From an uncultured bacterium (lineage in GTDB: Bacteria > Planctomycetota > Phycisphaerae > Phycisphaerales > SM1A02), in the NCBI GenBank assembly GCA_903831295.1, contig CAIKXA010000005.1, positions 1-51,335 of the forward strand: a stretch of 51,335 nt of DNA, written 5' to 3'. The notes below the pieces were generated by a model. The model was not told the DNA's origin and made no database searches. It saw only the letters and a list, made by a program, of their open reading frames with translations. A program made the translations under genes and the position numbers. Below are positions 33,092 through 41,137 of this stretch, one piece after another (positions within the stretch are counted from its first letter, which is position 1; each line of letters starts with the position of its first letter).

Positions 33092-33876
33092 GCGTGGAAC
33101 TCTAACTCAGAAATCAACGCCAGCAATTGTTGTGGCGCCATCGCAAGGTCGCCCTTGCGGACACGCTTGCGCAAAGAACGCGCCAGGCGCGCGTGATTTG
33201 CTGCACGCACCTGCTCCGCTTTTTCAGGCGCCCATACGACATCCTCAACATCAAGCAAATAGGCGCGCGCGGAATTGTTCGTGTGGACCAACAAGATATT
33301 GCGCGCGTTCAAATCTTTGTGCAGCAAGCCATGCAAAGCGCACTGCGCCAAGAGGTCGCGCACCGCCTGAATCACGGCCGTACGTTGTTGCGCCGTTGGT
33401 TGCGACGCCAAAAATGCAACAAAGTCCACGCTGTTTGGCACTTGCACCGTGAGGAAATCCATGCGCGCAAACAAGCCCCGCTTGTACAACACAACGCCAA
33501 CAATTTCGGGCGTGGCAATGCCAAGTTTTTGCATGCGCTGCGAATGTTCTATTTCAATCCGCGCGCGGCGGTCCCCTAGATATCGATCGCCCGCGAAGTG
33601 GCGCCAGAATCCGCCATGACTGCAGCGACGAACAACAAGCGGCGCGCTGAATGCCGCGTTGTTCCATGTGGCCACAGCGGCGCGTCCCCGGAAACTTTGA
33701 CTCCCCTTGGAGGCAAGGGCTAGTGCGATCACTGGCGAATTGAATTCACCAACAGCGCTGATGATTTGGTTCGCCCATTGCGGGCGCAACCAACTCGCGC
33801 CGCAAGGCAGTGGGTGCAAGGCGAAACCGGTTGGCGCAGGTGCGTGTTTCAAGCGTGGGGGCGAGTATGCGACCAA
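33088..33876 (-). CDS. Kdo/WaaP-like lipopolysaccharide kinase
   Basis: 262 residues with a protein-kinase-like fold: a Gly-poor N-lobe with RRCSHGGFWRHFAGDRYLG, then the catalytic loop GLLHKDLNARNILL (H-x-D-L-N) and a metal-binding LLDVEDVVW replacing DFG. This pattern is typical of 3-deoxy-manno-octulosonate kinase (KdkA) and WaaP/RfaP. Likely ATP-dependent phosphorylation of inner-core sugar at the inner membrane. The start codon is TTG 33876 with no clear ribosome site. Coupled to the GT9 gene by ATGA. Confidence 0.85.
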   Translation of the reverse strand: MVAYSPPRLKHAPAPTGFALHPLPCGASWLRPQWANQIISAVGEFNSPVIALALASKGSQSFRGRAAVATWNNAAFSAPLVVRRCSHGGFWRHFAGDRYLGDRRARIEIEHSQRMQKLGIATPEIVGVVLYKRGLFARMDFLTVQVPNSVDFVAFLASQPTAQQRTAVIQAVRDLLAQCALHGLLHKDLNARNILLVHTNNSARAYLLDVEDVVWAPEKAEQVRAANHARLARSLRKRVRKGDLAMAPQQLLALISELEFHA

Positions 33877-33958
33877 TTGAAAAATATTTCCACCAAGGGT
33901 CTATCCAAATGTTGTTTGATGAACTGCACAAAGTGGCATTCAACGGCACAATACACAT

Positions 33959-34804
33959 ATGTCAAACTCTCACGCGCACAAGCAATCCCCTTCCAATGAC
34001 GCCACTCAATACAAATTGGCGGTGCTTGGATTTGGCAAACTTGCATCAGCCATTGTGCGCGGCTGCATTTCAACTGGATTTCTAAAATCCAGCGACATTG
34101 TGGTGTGGGCGCGTAGCGACGCGCGCATGGCGCAAGCGCATGCGCTTGGATTAAAAATTGTGGATATGAACACCTGCGCGCGAAGTGGCGGCGCGTTGCT
34201 GCTTTCGATCAAGCCACAGTATTTCAGCGAACTGGCGCCACAACTTTCCGTGGCTCCAGGCACAAACGTGATCAGCGTCATGGCGGGTTGGACATGCGAA
34301 CAAATTGGCGCGCGTCTAAAAGCGAATCATGTCATTCGCGCCATGCCCAATGTGGCAGCCGAAGTGGGAGCCGCTGTGACCGCGCTTTCGATTTCAAAAG
34401 ATTGTCCGATTGGCGCGCGAGAATTTGCCGTGAAACTTTTTGCTTCAGTGGGTCGCGTGGAACTGCTACATGAATCACACTTGGACGCGGCCACGGCAAT
34501 TTCAAGCTCGGGCATTGCCTATCTGTGCTTGTTTATTGAGGCGCTTGAGCGCGCGGCAATTCAACTTGGCCTGCCCAAAGATATTGCAAAAAACCTTTCA
34601 CTTGATGTATTGCACGGCGTGGCAAAAAGCGCCTCGACTGGCAAAGTTGATGTGTCGGCGTTGCGCGCCAGTGTGACCAGTCCAAACGGAACAACCGCTG
34701 CGGCTCTCGCTGTTTTAGATGCGGGCGAATTTTCTCAACTGATCACCCGCGCGGCTCAAGCCGCGAAAGACCGCGCCGCGCAATTAGGTCAAGCCAACAC
34801 ATGA
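33959..34804 (+). CDS. proC: pyrroline-5-carboxylate reductase
   Basis: Last step of proline synthesis, NAD(P)H-dependent. 281 residues: Rossmann start LAVLGFGKLASAIVRG (about 19-34), LLSIKPQ, IRAMPNVAAEVGAAVTAL, SSSGIAYLCLFIEAL (usual GSGPAY) and SPNGTTAAAL (usual SPGGTT). The small changes are compatible with activity. There is no ribosome site before ATG 33959, and a CACAAT at 33947-33952 would place transcription start at about the ATG, so it may be leaderless. Divergent from the LPS kinase gene. Confidence 0.95.
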   Translation: MSNSHAHKQSPSNDATQYKLAVLGFGKLASAIVRGCISTGFLKSSDIVVWARSDARMAQAHALGLKIVDMNTCARSGGALLLSIKPQYFSELAPQLSVAPGTNVISVMAGWTCEQIGARLKANHVIRAMPNVAAEVGAAVTALSISKDCPIGAREFAVKLFASVGRVELLHESHLDAATAISSSGIAYLCLFIEALERAAIQLGLPKDIAKNLSLDVLHGVAKSASTGKVDVSALRASVTSPNGTTAAALAVLDAGEFSQLITRAAQAAKDRAAQLGQANT

Positions 34805-34852
34805 TTTTCTTTGGCGGCTTTGTTTGACGCGGCGTGACCGCAGCACGCTCAA

Positions 34853-35953
34853 TTAAAAGTCACGTCTGGAAAAAAGCCAACAACCCAACCCAAGCGTGAC
34901 AATTTCAAATGCAACCGATGTGCCCAAGATCCAACCAACCCCGCGCGATCTTTGATCGGCTTCAAGGGCCAGATTCACTTCGCGGGTTTTCGCGCGGCTA
35001 TTTCCAAAACCAGGTCCACCACGGCGACGCTGTTTCTGCGCCGTCGCGGCAACTTCCTCCGCGTCATCGCCACCTTCATCCTTCATGTTGGAGGCCTCCA
35101 AAGTCCAGCGCTGCAAAAGCGAAGTGGTCTCATCTGTTTTTGGAAACACGGTCTTCACCGCAAACACAACACGGTGCCACAACTCCAAGTTGCTCAGCGT
35201 GGACTGATTGCGTTCAAGTTCGGACTCCAAATCAGAAACATCCACGTCCGGATTCTCCTTCTTACGCTTTTCCATCAACGCTTGGATGGCCTCGCATTCT
35301 TTGATGCTGCCAATGCGGAATCCATTCACAAGAAATTCCGTGGAATTCACCGTGAACAAGAATCCCCAAAATAAAATCGTGAGCAGTAGCGCTGCGATGG
35401 CCGAGCGCGTGACGGTTCCCAGCAACGCGCTCATGGCGAACAAATATGAATACAGCAGGGTGACCAATGGAATGGCAAGAAATAGTCCCGGCTCCCAAGC
35501 ACCACCGCGCAGTCCAATGACCAAAAAACTAGCCAGGCAAAACACGGCCATTTGCAGCGATGTGAACAATAACCCCGCGGTGAATTTATAAATATATAAA
35601 CGCCAACGCGGTATAGGGCGCGACAACATGTTCTCCACCACTCCGCTTGAAACCATTTCTGGAAACATTCCGGCGCTACTGACCAAAGCAAGCAAGCACG
35701 CCAGCCATCCCAACCAAAATTTCACGCCCACGGAATTAAACATCAGCTTGTAAAAATCCGCGGGAGTGAACATATTTGAATTCACAAAGGGAACTTCAAT
35801 CGTGAATCCAAAGATGGTCACGCCTTGCTCGTTCAAACCACCCACGCCTATGACCGCCACCACCAACAGCGACAAGATCATCGACAGCGTGAACAATTTC
35901 TTGGCGACAAGCTCGCGGTAGCCGTCCACTAAAATCGCGGTGAATGCGGTCAT
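34853..35953 (-). CDS. ABC-2 type transporter permease
   Basis: 366-residue membrane subunit with about six helices: MILSLLVVAVIGVGGL near the N-terminus, then a cluster between residues 75 and 200, and a final one at the C-terminus (GWILGTSVAFEIVTLGLGCWLF). Between residues 215 and 330 there is a long charged soluble region (ESELERNQ, EEVAATAQKQRRRGG) of unknown purpose. ATGA overlap with the ATPase gene upstream. Transported substrate unknown. Confidence 0.88.
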   Translation of the reverse strand: MTAFTAILVDGYRELVAKKLFTLSMILSLLVVAVIGVGGLNEQGVTIFGFTIEVPFVNSNMFTPADFYKLMFNSVGVKFWLGWLACLLALVSSAGMFPEMVSSGVVENMLSRPIPRWRLYIYKFTAGLLFTSLQMAVFCLASFLVIGLRGGAWEPGLFLAIPLVTLLYSYLFAMSALLGTVTRSAIAALLLTILFWGFLFTVNSTEFLVNGFRIGSIKECEAIQALMEKRKKENPDVDVSDLESELERNQSTLSNLELWHRVVFAVKTVFPKTDETTSLLQRWTLEASNMKDEGGDDAEEVAATAQKQRRRGGPGFGNSRAKTREVNLALEADQRSRGVGWILGTSVAFEIVTLGLGCWLFSRRDF

Positions 35954-36918
35954 GAACCTGCTCCTGGCGGCGGCGCTTTACCAGTGGTTGGGTCCACGAC
36001 AATTTTCATAAACAACTCTTCCAATCCTTGGCGCATTGGAATGAGTGAAATAATTTCTCCACCAACCGCGCGCGCCGCGTCAAGCGCGGGTTGCGCGGCG
36101 GCGGTTTCCAAATCACTAAATACATATTGATGCGAACCGTCGGCGTTGACCGTTGGCGCGATATTCATGCCGCGAAATGGCAATGGCTTGGCACTTGCGG
36201 CACCCCAACGAACCGTCAACTCTTGGCGCGAACCTTCTTTTTGCAAATCAGCCATGCTCCCCTGCTTCACCACGCGCCCTTGCACCAAAATCGCAACGCG
36301 GTCACATACTTGCTCGGCCTCGCCCAGCAGATGGCTGTTTAAAAACACGGTGCGGCCTTCGCGGCGCATCTGAATCAGCAGGTCGCGAATCTCAACGCGC
36401 CCAACTGGGTCAACGCCATCGGTTGGCTCATCCAAAAAAATAATTTGCGGGTCATTCACAAGCGCCGCCGCCAAGCCCGCACGCTGGCGCATGCCTTTTG
36501 AAAATACGTTCACGCGCCGATCCATCCACTTTGAAAGCCCAACACGGTCGAGCAGTTCCGCGGCGCGCTTTTTACGAGTGGCGCGGTCAACGCCGGAAAG
36601 CGCCGCCACAAATTCCACAGCCTGACGCGCCGTGAGATAGGGCGCCAGCCGATGTTGCTCTGGCAAATATCCAACCCGCGCCAATGTTTTCTTGTCGCCA
36701 ATTGGACGCCCCAACATTTCGCCACGCGCCACGCTTGGCTTGACCACTGTCAGCAAAACTTTCACAAGCGTGCTTTTTCCAGCGCCATTGGGCCCAAGCA
36801 ATCCAAAGATTTCGCCCGCTCCAACTTTCAGCGAAACCTCGCGCAGCGCGTGCGTATTTCCACGATACATCTTGGAAACACACTCAAGCGAAATCACATT
36901 TTGATTCTGGCTGACCAC
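35950..36918 (-). CDS. ABC transporter ATP-binding protein
   Basis: 322 residues. Walker A GPNGAGKST (about 40-48), signature VFSKGMRQRAGLAAAL (FSKGM in place of LSGGQ, common in ABC-2 exporters), Walker B IIFLDEPTDGVDP and switch His in FLNSHLLGEAEQV. The C-terminal 80 residues form an ABC-2-type accessory domain. It drives the permease encoded immediately downstream (4-base overlap). About 70 bases separate it from the upstream lipoprotein gene, with a terminator in between. Confidence 0.95.
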   Translation of the reverse strand: MVSQNQNVISLECVSKMYRGNTHALREVSLKVGAGEIFGLLGPNGAGKSTLVKVLLTVVKPSVARGEMLGRPIGDKKTLARVGYLPEQHRLAPYLTARQAVEFVAALSGVDRATRKKRAAELLDRVGLSKWMDRRVNVFSKGMRQRAGLAAALVNDPQIIFLDEPTDGVDPVGRVEIRDLLIQMRREGRTVFLNSHLLGEAEQVCDRVAILVQGRVVKQGSMADLQKEGSRQELTVRWGAASAKPLPFRGMNIAPTVNADGSHQYVFSDLETAAAQPALDAARAVGGEIISLIPMRQGLEELFMKIVVDPTTGKAPPPGAGS

Positions 36919-36941
36919 TTATTCAAGACTACATGCAACAA

Positions 36942-36969
36942 CCCGGCGGAGACGTTCGTCCCCGCCGGG
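36942..36969 (-). terminator. intrinsic terminator of the lipoprotein gene at 36988
   Basis: CCCGGCGG at 36942-36949 pairs with CCGCCGGG at 36962-36969, extended by GACG/CGTC inside. On the minus-strand RNA the one mismatch becomes a G-U pair, giving a 13-bp stem, and the 3' side reads TTGTTGC. Orientation and pairing therefore favour termination of minus-strand transcription, separating the lipoprotein gene from the ABC genes. Confidence 0.75.
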
Positions 36970-36987
36970 CGACTCACTCCATTGCCC

Positions 36988-37662
36988 TTATCGACAATTT
37001 TCATTCACGCTATCCGAGTACACATAGCTTCCAAACCGCACGTTGATCCCACGAATATCCATGATTTCACCATTGAGCCTGGTGACAATCACTGGAATTG
37101 GAGCATCAACAACAATGCGCCACGAACCAAATTCATTCTCAAACTCCATCGCGCCCAATCCGCGCTTCATCGCCCCGATGGCGATGTCTTCCATATCACC
37201 ATCGATAATGGTCTGCCAATTGTCGGTACCGGCATTTTGGCTCTCCAAGACCGCGCTATCCGCAAAATAATCAGCGGAAATACGGTATTCGCTCGGCGCC
37301 ACATTCTCCTGAACTTCTTCATTCTTGTAATTTAAATTCACTGTCAGCCGCGGCGGCGTCCCCCGCGACTTCTTGAGTGGCACATAATAGACACCCTCAA
37401 CCTCGTGGATAGTTTCGCCGCCCTTCTTTGGAATCCATTCACGCAGACGCAGACCTTCTTGGGAAAGACCTTTCTCGCGCATTTCATAATTCAGCAAACT
37501 CGGGAAAAAGTTCGGTCTAAATTCAACATCTTGGCGCTCATGAATTGTTCCGTCGGGATAGGTCACCTTCTCATGGGTTGACTTGCACCCGCCCGTGACG
37601 CTTGTAAATCCCAACGCCACCAACATCGCACCCATGGCCCACAATGTATTTCGCTGTTTCAT
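36988..37662 (-). CDS. unknown lipoprotein
   Basis: 224 residues from ATG 37662, which has AAGGAGAGAAA directly upstream. Signal sequence with lipobox VTGG-C (Cys about 26). Then HEKVTYPDGTIHERQ, YYVPLKKSRGTPPRLTVNLNYKN and WRIVVDAPIPVIVTRLNGEIM, a beta-rich exported domain. No family recognised. It has its own terminator and a long upstream gap shared with nuoC, so it is likely a single-gene unit of the envelope. Confidence 0.75.
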   Translation of the reverse strand: MKQRNTLWAMGAMLVALGFTSVTGGCKSTHEKVTYPDGTIHERQDVEFRPNFFPSLLNYEMREKGLSQEGLRLREWIPKKGGETIHEVEGVYYVPLKKSRGTPPRLTVNLNYKNEEVQENVAPSEYRISADYFADSAVLESQNAGTDNWQTIIDGDMEDIAIGAMKRGLGAMEFENEFGSWRIVVDAPIPVIVTRLNGEIMDIRGINVRFGSYVYSDSVNENCR

Positions 37663-37922
37663 TTTCTCTCCTTGTATGTTGTTGATTCGCGGCAACGAAC
37701 GCCGTTGACTGCCAAGGCACTGTGACAAGATTCACTTGCGCATTTCAAATATCTGCCTTTTTTCCAACACATTTTGCAAATTGAAAAACACAATGTTGCC
37801 GCGCGCATTGCAATAATCATTTTGGCCGCGCGCAATTCCTGTGTATGGCGGGATCATCAAGCCGATTTGCCGCGCAAAATTCGCCGCCACTTTCCGCCGC
37901 ATCATGGCTAAACTATTTGTCT

Positions 37923-38480
37923 ATGCCAGCCGCCACCAAACTTGATCACCCCACGCTTCCTCTTGTCAAAGAACGCTTTGGACAAGTGAAATTCATGGCG
38001 ACGGAGTTTCGCGGGCAAACAACTCTCGTTGTGCCAGAAACTTCGCTGCATGAAGTGGCGCGCTTTCTTCGCGACGACCCAAATTGCAGTTACAACTTTC
38101 TCAGCGATTTGGCGGGCGTGGATTATTTGGATTATCCAGCCGAGCAACCAGCGCGCTTCGCAGTGGTTTACAACTTGTGCAGTTTCAAATTTGAGCGCCG
38201 CTTGCGCTTGAAGGTTTATTTGAATCCTTCCATTGACACCACCGGCATTGAATCGGATCCCACACTCTTTATCGATTCCGTCACGGACCTGTGGCCAGGC
38301 GCCGAGTGGATGGAGCGCGAGGTGTTCGACATGTTCGGCATTCGATTCCGCAACCATCCAGATCTGCGACGTATTTTATTGTGGAAAGATTTTCCGGCGC
38401 ATCCACTGCGCAAGGATTATCCGCTGCGCGGCCGCGGCGAACGCGAGCACTATCAAAAAATTTCCCGCGACGTTTCTTGA
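37923..38480 (+). CDS. nuoC: NADH-quinone oxidoreductase subunit C
   Basis: 185-residue peripheral-arm subunit of complex I (30-kDa family). The signature is complete: WMEREVFDMFGIRF, then HPDLRRILLWKDF, then HPLRKDYPLRG. ATG 37923 fits the family start; an in-frame extension to 37845 does not. No other nuo gene lies nearby: a lipoprotein is upstream on the other strand and tRNA-Arg downstream. A 442-base region between the lipoprotein start and ATG includes GCCGCGCGCA direct repeats (about 37798 and 37825) and no clear promoter. Confidence 0.95.
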   Translation: MPAATKLDHPTLPLVKERFGQVKFMATEFRGQTTLVVPETSLHEVARFLRDDPNCSYNFLSDLAGVDYLDYPAEQPARFAVVYNLCSFKFERRLRLKVYLNPSIDTTGIESDPTLFIDSVTDLWPGAEWMEREVFDMFGIRFRNHPDLRRILLWKDFPAHPLRKDYPLRGRGEREHYQKISRDVS

Positions 38481-38692
38481 TCCCGCGCGTGACGGCAACA
38501 GAAGTTGCGCCAGTCATCATTTAAATTCGCTATCTCGCCGCAATCTTCCAATACTTCCGCGCCTCTGGCGTGAAAGACAAGGTTTTACCATGCAAAATTC
38601 TTCAAATGCAATTTCATATCGCACTATTACAATCACCCAAAGAGAACTTGGCTACAAATTGCATTCCAAGCACACGTGCGAAGTCTTTGCGA

Positions 38693-38766
38693 GTCCCGAT
38701 AGCTCAGCTGGATAGAGCAGCAGCCTTCTAAGCTGCAGGTCGGTGGTTCGAATCCACCTCGGGACG
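38693..38766 (+). tRNA. tRNA-Arg(TCT)
   Basis: 74 nt. Acceptor GTCCCGA/TCGGGAC, anticodon stem GCAGC/GCTGC with loop CTTCTAA giving anticodon TCT (AGA/AGG codons), T arm GGTGG-TTCGAAT-CCACC, discriminator G, no encoded CCA. Upstream, 38481-38692 contains no gene that I can support. Confidence 0.98.
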
Positions 38767-38825
38767 CTTCACTTCTTGGCGCACGAATCCACCCCCGATC
38801 AGTTGCAAGCATTAAACTTATTTGC

Positions 38826-39560
38826 ATGCCCACCGATTTCGCCCTGGTGATTTTTATTGTGCTTGTTGGCATGGTCGCGGCGTTGTACTCCAGCGTTGGT
38901 CATGGTGGAGCCTCGGGCTATCTCGCCATCATGGCGCTCTTCGGCGTGAGCGCGTTGTTCATGCGTCCATCGGCGCTGATTCTAAATATCTTGGTTTCCA
39001 CGCTGGCAACCATCGCCTTCGCCAAAGCGGGTCAATTTCGTTGGCGCTTGCTTTGGCCATTCATTGTTACCTCCATTCCCTTCGCATTTTGGGGCGGCAC
39101 ATTCACCATTGATGAATTAGCTTTTAAAATTGCTGTCGCGTTCACTCTATTACTGGCGGCCGCAAGATTATTCATGCCGCAACACGCGCGCGCCAACAAG
39201 CCGATTGCGATTCTTGATGCGCTGGCTTGCGGAGCGGCGATTGGATTTCTTTCTGGCTTGGTGGGAGTGGGCGGCGGAATTTTTCTCACACCCCTGCTCA
39301 TTTTGTGCGCATGGGCGACACCGCGTGAAGCCGCCGCGGTTTCAGCGCCATTTATATTGTTGAATTCACTCGCCGCTCTTGGCGGCATTATGAGCCAAGG
39401 CGCGCAATTTCCATCGTGGTTGTGGTGGGCATGCGCGGCGGCGCTTGTGGGTGGTTGGTTTGGATCCAAATGGAGCGCAAGCAGTACGTCACAAACAAAA
39501 TTACGAATCTTGCTTGGAGTTGTTTTACTTATCGCGGCCGTAAAGTTTGTCGCCGTTTAG
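38826..39560 (+). CDS. TauE/SafE (TSUP) family permease
   Basis: 244 residues, eight predicted membrane helices in two halves. Family motifs: VGHGGASGYLAIMALFG after the first helix and GLVGVGGGIFLTPLLIL in the second half. TSUP proteins export or import organosulfur and related anions; the substrate here is not determinable. It is convergent with the cytochrome gene, with a 6-bp hairpin (TGAACG/CGTTCA at 39565-39582, no T run) between them. Confidence 0.93.
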   Translation: MPTDFALVIFIVLVGMVAALYSSVGHGGASGYLAIMALFGVSALFMRPSALILNILVSTLATIAFAKAGQFRWRLLWPFIVTSIPFAFWGGTFTIDELAFKIAVAFTLLLAAARLFMPQHARANKPIAILDALACGAAIGFLSGLVGVGGGIFLTPLLILCAWATPREAAAVSAPFILLNSLAALGGIMSQGAQFPSWLWWACAAALVGGWFGSKWSASSTSQTKLRILLGVVLLIAAVKFVAV

Positions 39561-39629
39561 CGTTTGAACGCTGGAACGTTCACATCGCTCAATTGAAATC
39601 ACCATGAATACGCGCGCAATGCGCCGCGA

Positions 39630-40802
39630 CTACGGATTTACAACTTTGGCGCCCTGTTGAATCCAGGCTTCAATCAAAGCAATTTGCTCCGCCGTAAGCC
39701 GCGCGCCTTTTGGGGGCATGTGGCCCTTTGAGGTGATTGGTTTCTGGATCGCTTTCATCATTGCGCTTGACGCTGGTTTGCCCACAAGAATAATTGGGAG
39801 TTGTTTGCTTTTTACAAGCGGCTCTTTCACAATCAATTCCGTCACATGATCAAAGGCCACGCCGCCCTTGGCAACTCCTTTGCCGTGGCAGTCCCAACAA
39901 CGCGCTTCAAGTATTGGAAGAATGTCTTTGTTGTATTCAAGATCTTTAGGAATCGGCGGCGGAGTTGTCGCAGGTGGCTTTGTCGCGGGTGGCGCTGTCT
40001 GGGTCGCAGACATTGCAAACGCAACACTCATTCGAAGCACATCATTTATGGACATAGCCGCATTCAACTTTGGGGCTTCTGTTGTGATTGGTGTTGCGGG
40101 AGTGGTTGGAGTTCCTGGCGCGGGTGCGGGCGAAACTGCCGGCGTTGTTGGCGTAGGTGTTGTTGGCGCGGATGTCGGCGCAACTACCGGCGTTGTTGGC
40201 GTTACGGGAGCGGTTGGCGTTATTGGCGCTTCTGTTGTGGCCGGCGCTGAGGGAGCGGCCGGCGTTGTTGGCGTGGTTGCAACTTCAGCATCTTTCTCAC
40301 GAATAGATGCCCAACTGACTGACAATGCTTGCGAGAGCGGCGTCGTAACCTGTCCCTCGCCCCACACCATGTCTCCACCAAAATGGGCGGTTATTCCAAT
40401 GCCCACCGCAACAAGAAGCGATGCGAATCTTGAAACTTTCAACAGGCCCGGCCAAGAATCGCCACGAACAAGTGAAGTCATGAACGCCAGCACGATCAAT
40501 CCAACTGAACTTCCTATTCCAAACCAGCGGTGCAAAAATAATTCGTCGCTTGCTCTGGATGTATCGGCAAAGAACCAACCACTTGCGGCCACGCTAACGC
40601 TGGCTAGCGCCGCAATCCAAGTGCAATGAAATGCGAAATCGCCAAAGCCCTCATGCCGACCAATCCAATGCAACAACATAGCCAGCGCCGCGACAATGGC
40701 TAGAGCGATTGGAAAATGCACAATGAGCGGATGAATGGCTCCAAGAACCTGAAGCCATGCGTCAAGCATCGAAGGAGAAACTGTTGCGGCTGAATCGCTC
40801 AT
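39630..40802 (-). CDS. membrane-anchored planctomycete-type cytochrome c with DUF2231-like region
   Basis: 390 residues. Residues 20-145 carry four helices of a DUF2231-like domain (HPLIVHFPIALAIVAALAML). Residues 176-245 are a Thr/Pro/Ala repeat linker, with a second Pro patch to 285. The C-terminal 100 residues are a planctomycete cytochrome domain: ILPILEARCWDCHG (heme CxxCH at 302-306), KGGVAFD and GHMPPKGARLT (axial Met about 362), ending EAWIQQGAKV. The heme domain should lie in the periplasm. ATG 40802 lacks a strong ribosome site and follows a long structured leader. Electron-transfer partner unknown. Confidence 0.92.
   Translation of the reverse strand: MSDSAATVSPSMLDAWLQVLGAIHPLIVHFPIALAIVAALAMLLHWIGRHEGFGDFAFHCTWIAALASVSVAASGWFFADTSRASDELFLHRWFGIGSSVGLIVLAFMTSLVRGDSWPGLLKVSRFASLLVAVGIGITAHFGGDMVWGEGQVTTPLSQALSVSWASIREKDAEVATTPTTPAAPSAPATTEAPITPTAPVTPTTPVVAPTSAPTTPTPTTPAVSPAPAPGTPTTPATPITTEAPKLNAAMSINDVLRMSVAFAMSATQTAPPATKPPATTPPPIPKDLEYNKDILPILEARCWDCHGKGVAKGGVAFDHVTELIVKEPLVKSKQLPIILVGKPASSAMMKAIQKPITSKGHMPPKGARLTAEQIALIEAWIQQGAKVVNP
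40068..40277 (-). repeat. low-complexity Thr/Pro repeat in the cytochrome gene
   Basis: The DNA is an imperfect GGCGTTGTTGGCGT-type repeat on the plus strand (GGNGTTGTTGG units, about 70 codons), encoding the Thr-Pro-Ala linker. Such tracts vary in length between strains and are prone to assembly collapse. Confidence 0.75.
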
Positions 40803-40894
40803 TCTTTGATGCTATGAAAAAATTGAAACTCAAAGATCAAACAATTTCAAGATGGGTAAACCTCCGAAAATTTTTACGCATTCCACAAAAATAG

Positions 40895-40941
40895 AAAAGG
40901 CGTGAGTCGCTTAAGTTTCCTTAAGCGCCCACGCCCTTTTT
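40895..40941 (-). terminator. bidirectional intrinsic terminator inside the leader region
   Basis: Stem CGCTTAAG/CTTAAGCG with a four-base loop, an AGT/CC internal loop, then GGCGTG/CACGCC, flanked by AAAA on the left and CTTTTTT on the right. It works as a terminator on both strands. On the minus strand it ends in TTTTCTATTTTTG, 93 bases before the cytochrome ATG. Confidence 0.75.
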
Positions 40942-40952
40942 TGCAAAATTAT

Positions 40953-40975
40953 CCCAAACAAGTTTGGGTCTTTTC
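40953..40975 (+). terminator. second hairpin with T-rich tail
   Basis: CCCAAAC/GTTTGGG (7 bp, or 6 bp with a CAAG loop) at 40953-40968 followed by TCTTTTCT on the plus strand. In plus direction it forms a tandem terminator with the preceding hairpin; in minus direction it is the upper stem-loop of the leader. Confidence 0.5.
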
Positions 40976-41068
40976 TCACCCATCTTGGCAAATCCACCCG
41001 TGCACAAATTTCAAGCAACTCGATTCATTTAGACTTGAAAGTCTGACAGAGAACACTCTTACATTCGC

Positions 41069-41096
41069 ATTGTTAGCGCAAATGATCCACAGTCAA
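41069..41096 (-). promoter_or_regulatory. candidate promoter of the cytochrome leader
   Basis: On the minus strand: TTGACT (41096-41091), 16-base spacer, AACAAT (41074-41069). Transcription would start near 41062 and give a leader of about 260 bases before ATG 40802, containing the hairpins described here. Confidence 0.45.
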
Positions 41097-41137
41097 CGAA
41101 TTAATAGTAATTATAAAAAATATATACTTTACATTGT

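Larger units (their letters stand above)
40848..40987 (-). ncRNA. candidate structured 5' leader RNA of the cytochrome gene
   Basis: In the 335-base gap between the cytochrome gene and dinB. Read on the minus strand, CAAGATGGGT (40987-40978) can pair over 10 bp with ACCCATCTTG (40857-40848), closing a loop that holds a CCCAAAC/GTTTGGG hairpin (40953-40968) and a terminator hairpin (40899-40935). The first arm can also pair with the ACCC..CTTG of the inner hairpin, so two exclusive folds exist. A GGAGG (40865-40861) and a short frame starting at TTG (six codons, then TGA) follow. A third hairpin, AGACTT/AAGTCT, lies at 41031-41044. I match no known riboswitch. This could be a cis-regulatory leader or a separate small RNA. 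Confidence 0.45.

Noticed and set aside
38590-38715. A 41-codon open frame before and into tRNA-Arg
   Set aside because: It runs into the tRNA, has no ribosome site and no recognisable sequence.
41040-41137. SOS/LexA operator before dinB
   Set aside because: AT-rich sequence without a clear GTTC/GAAC-type or CTGT-N8-ACAG dyad.
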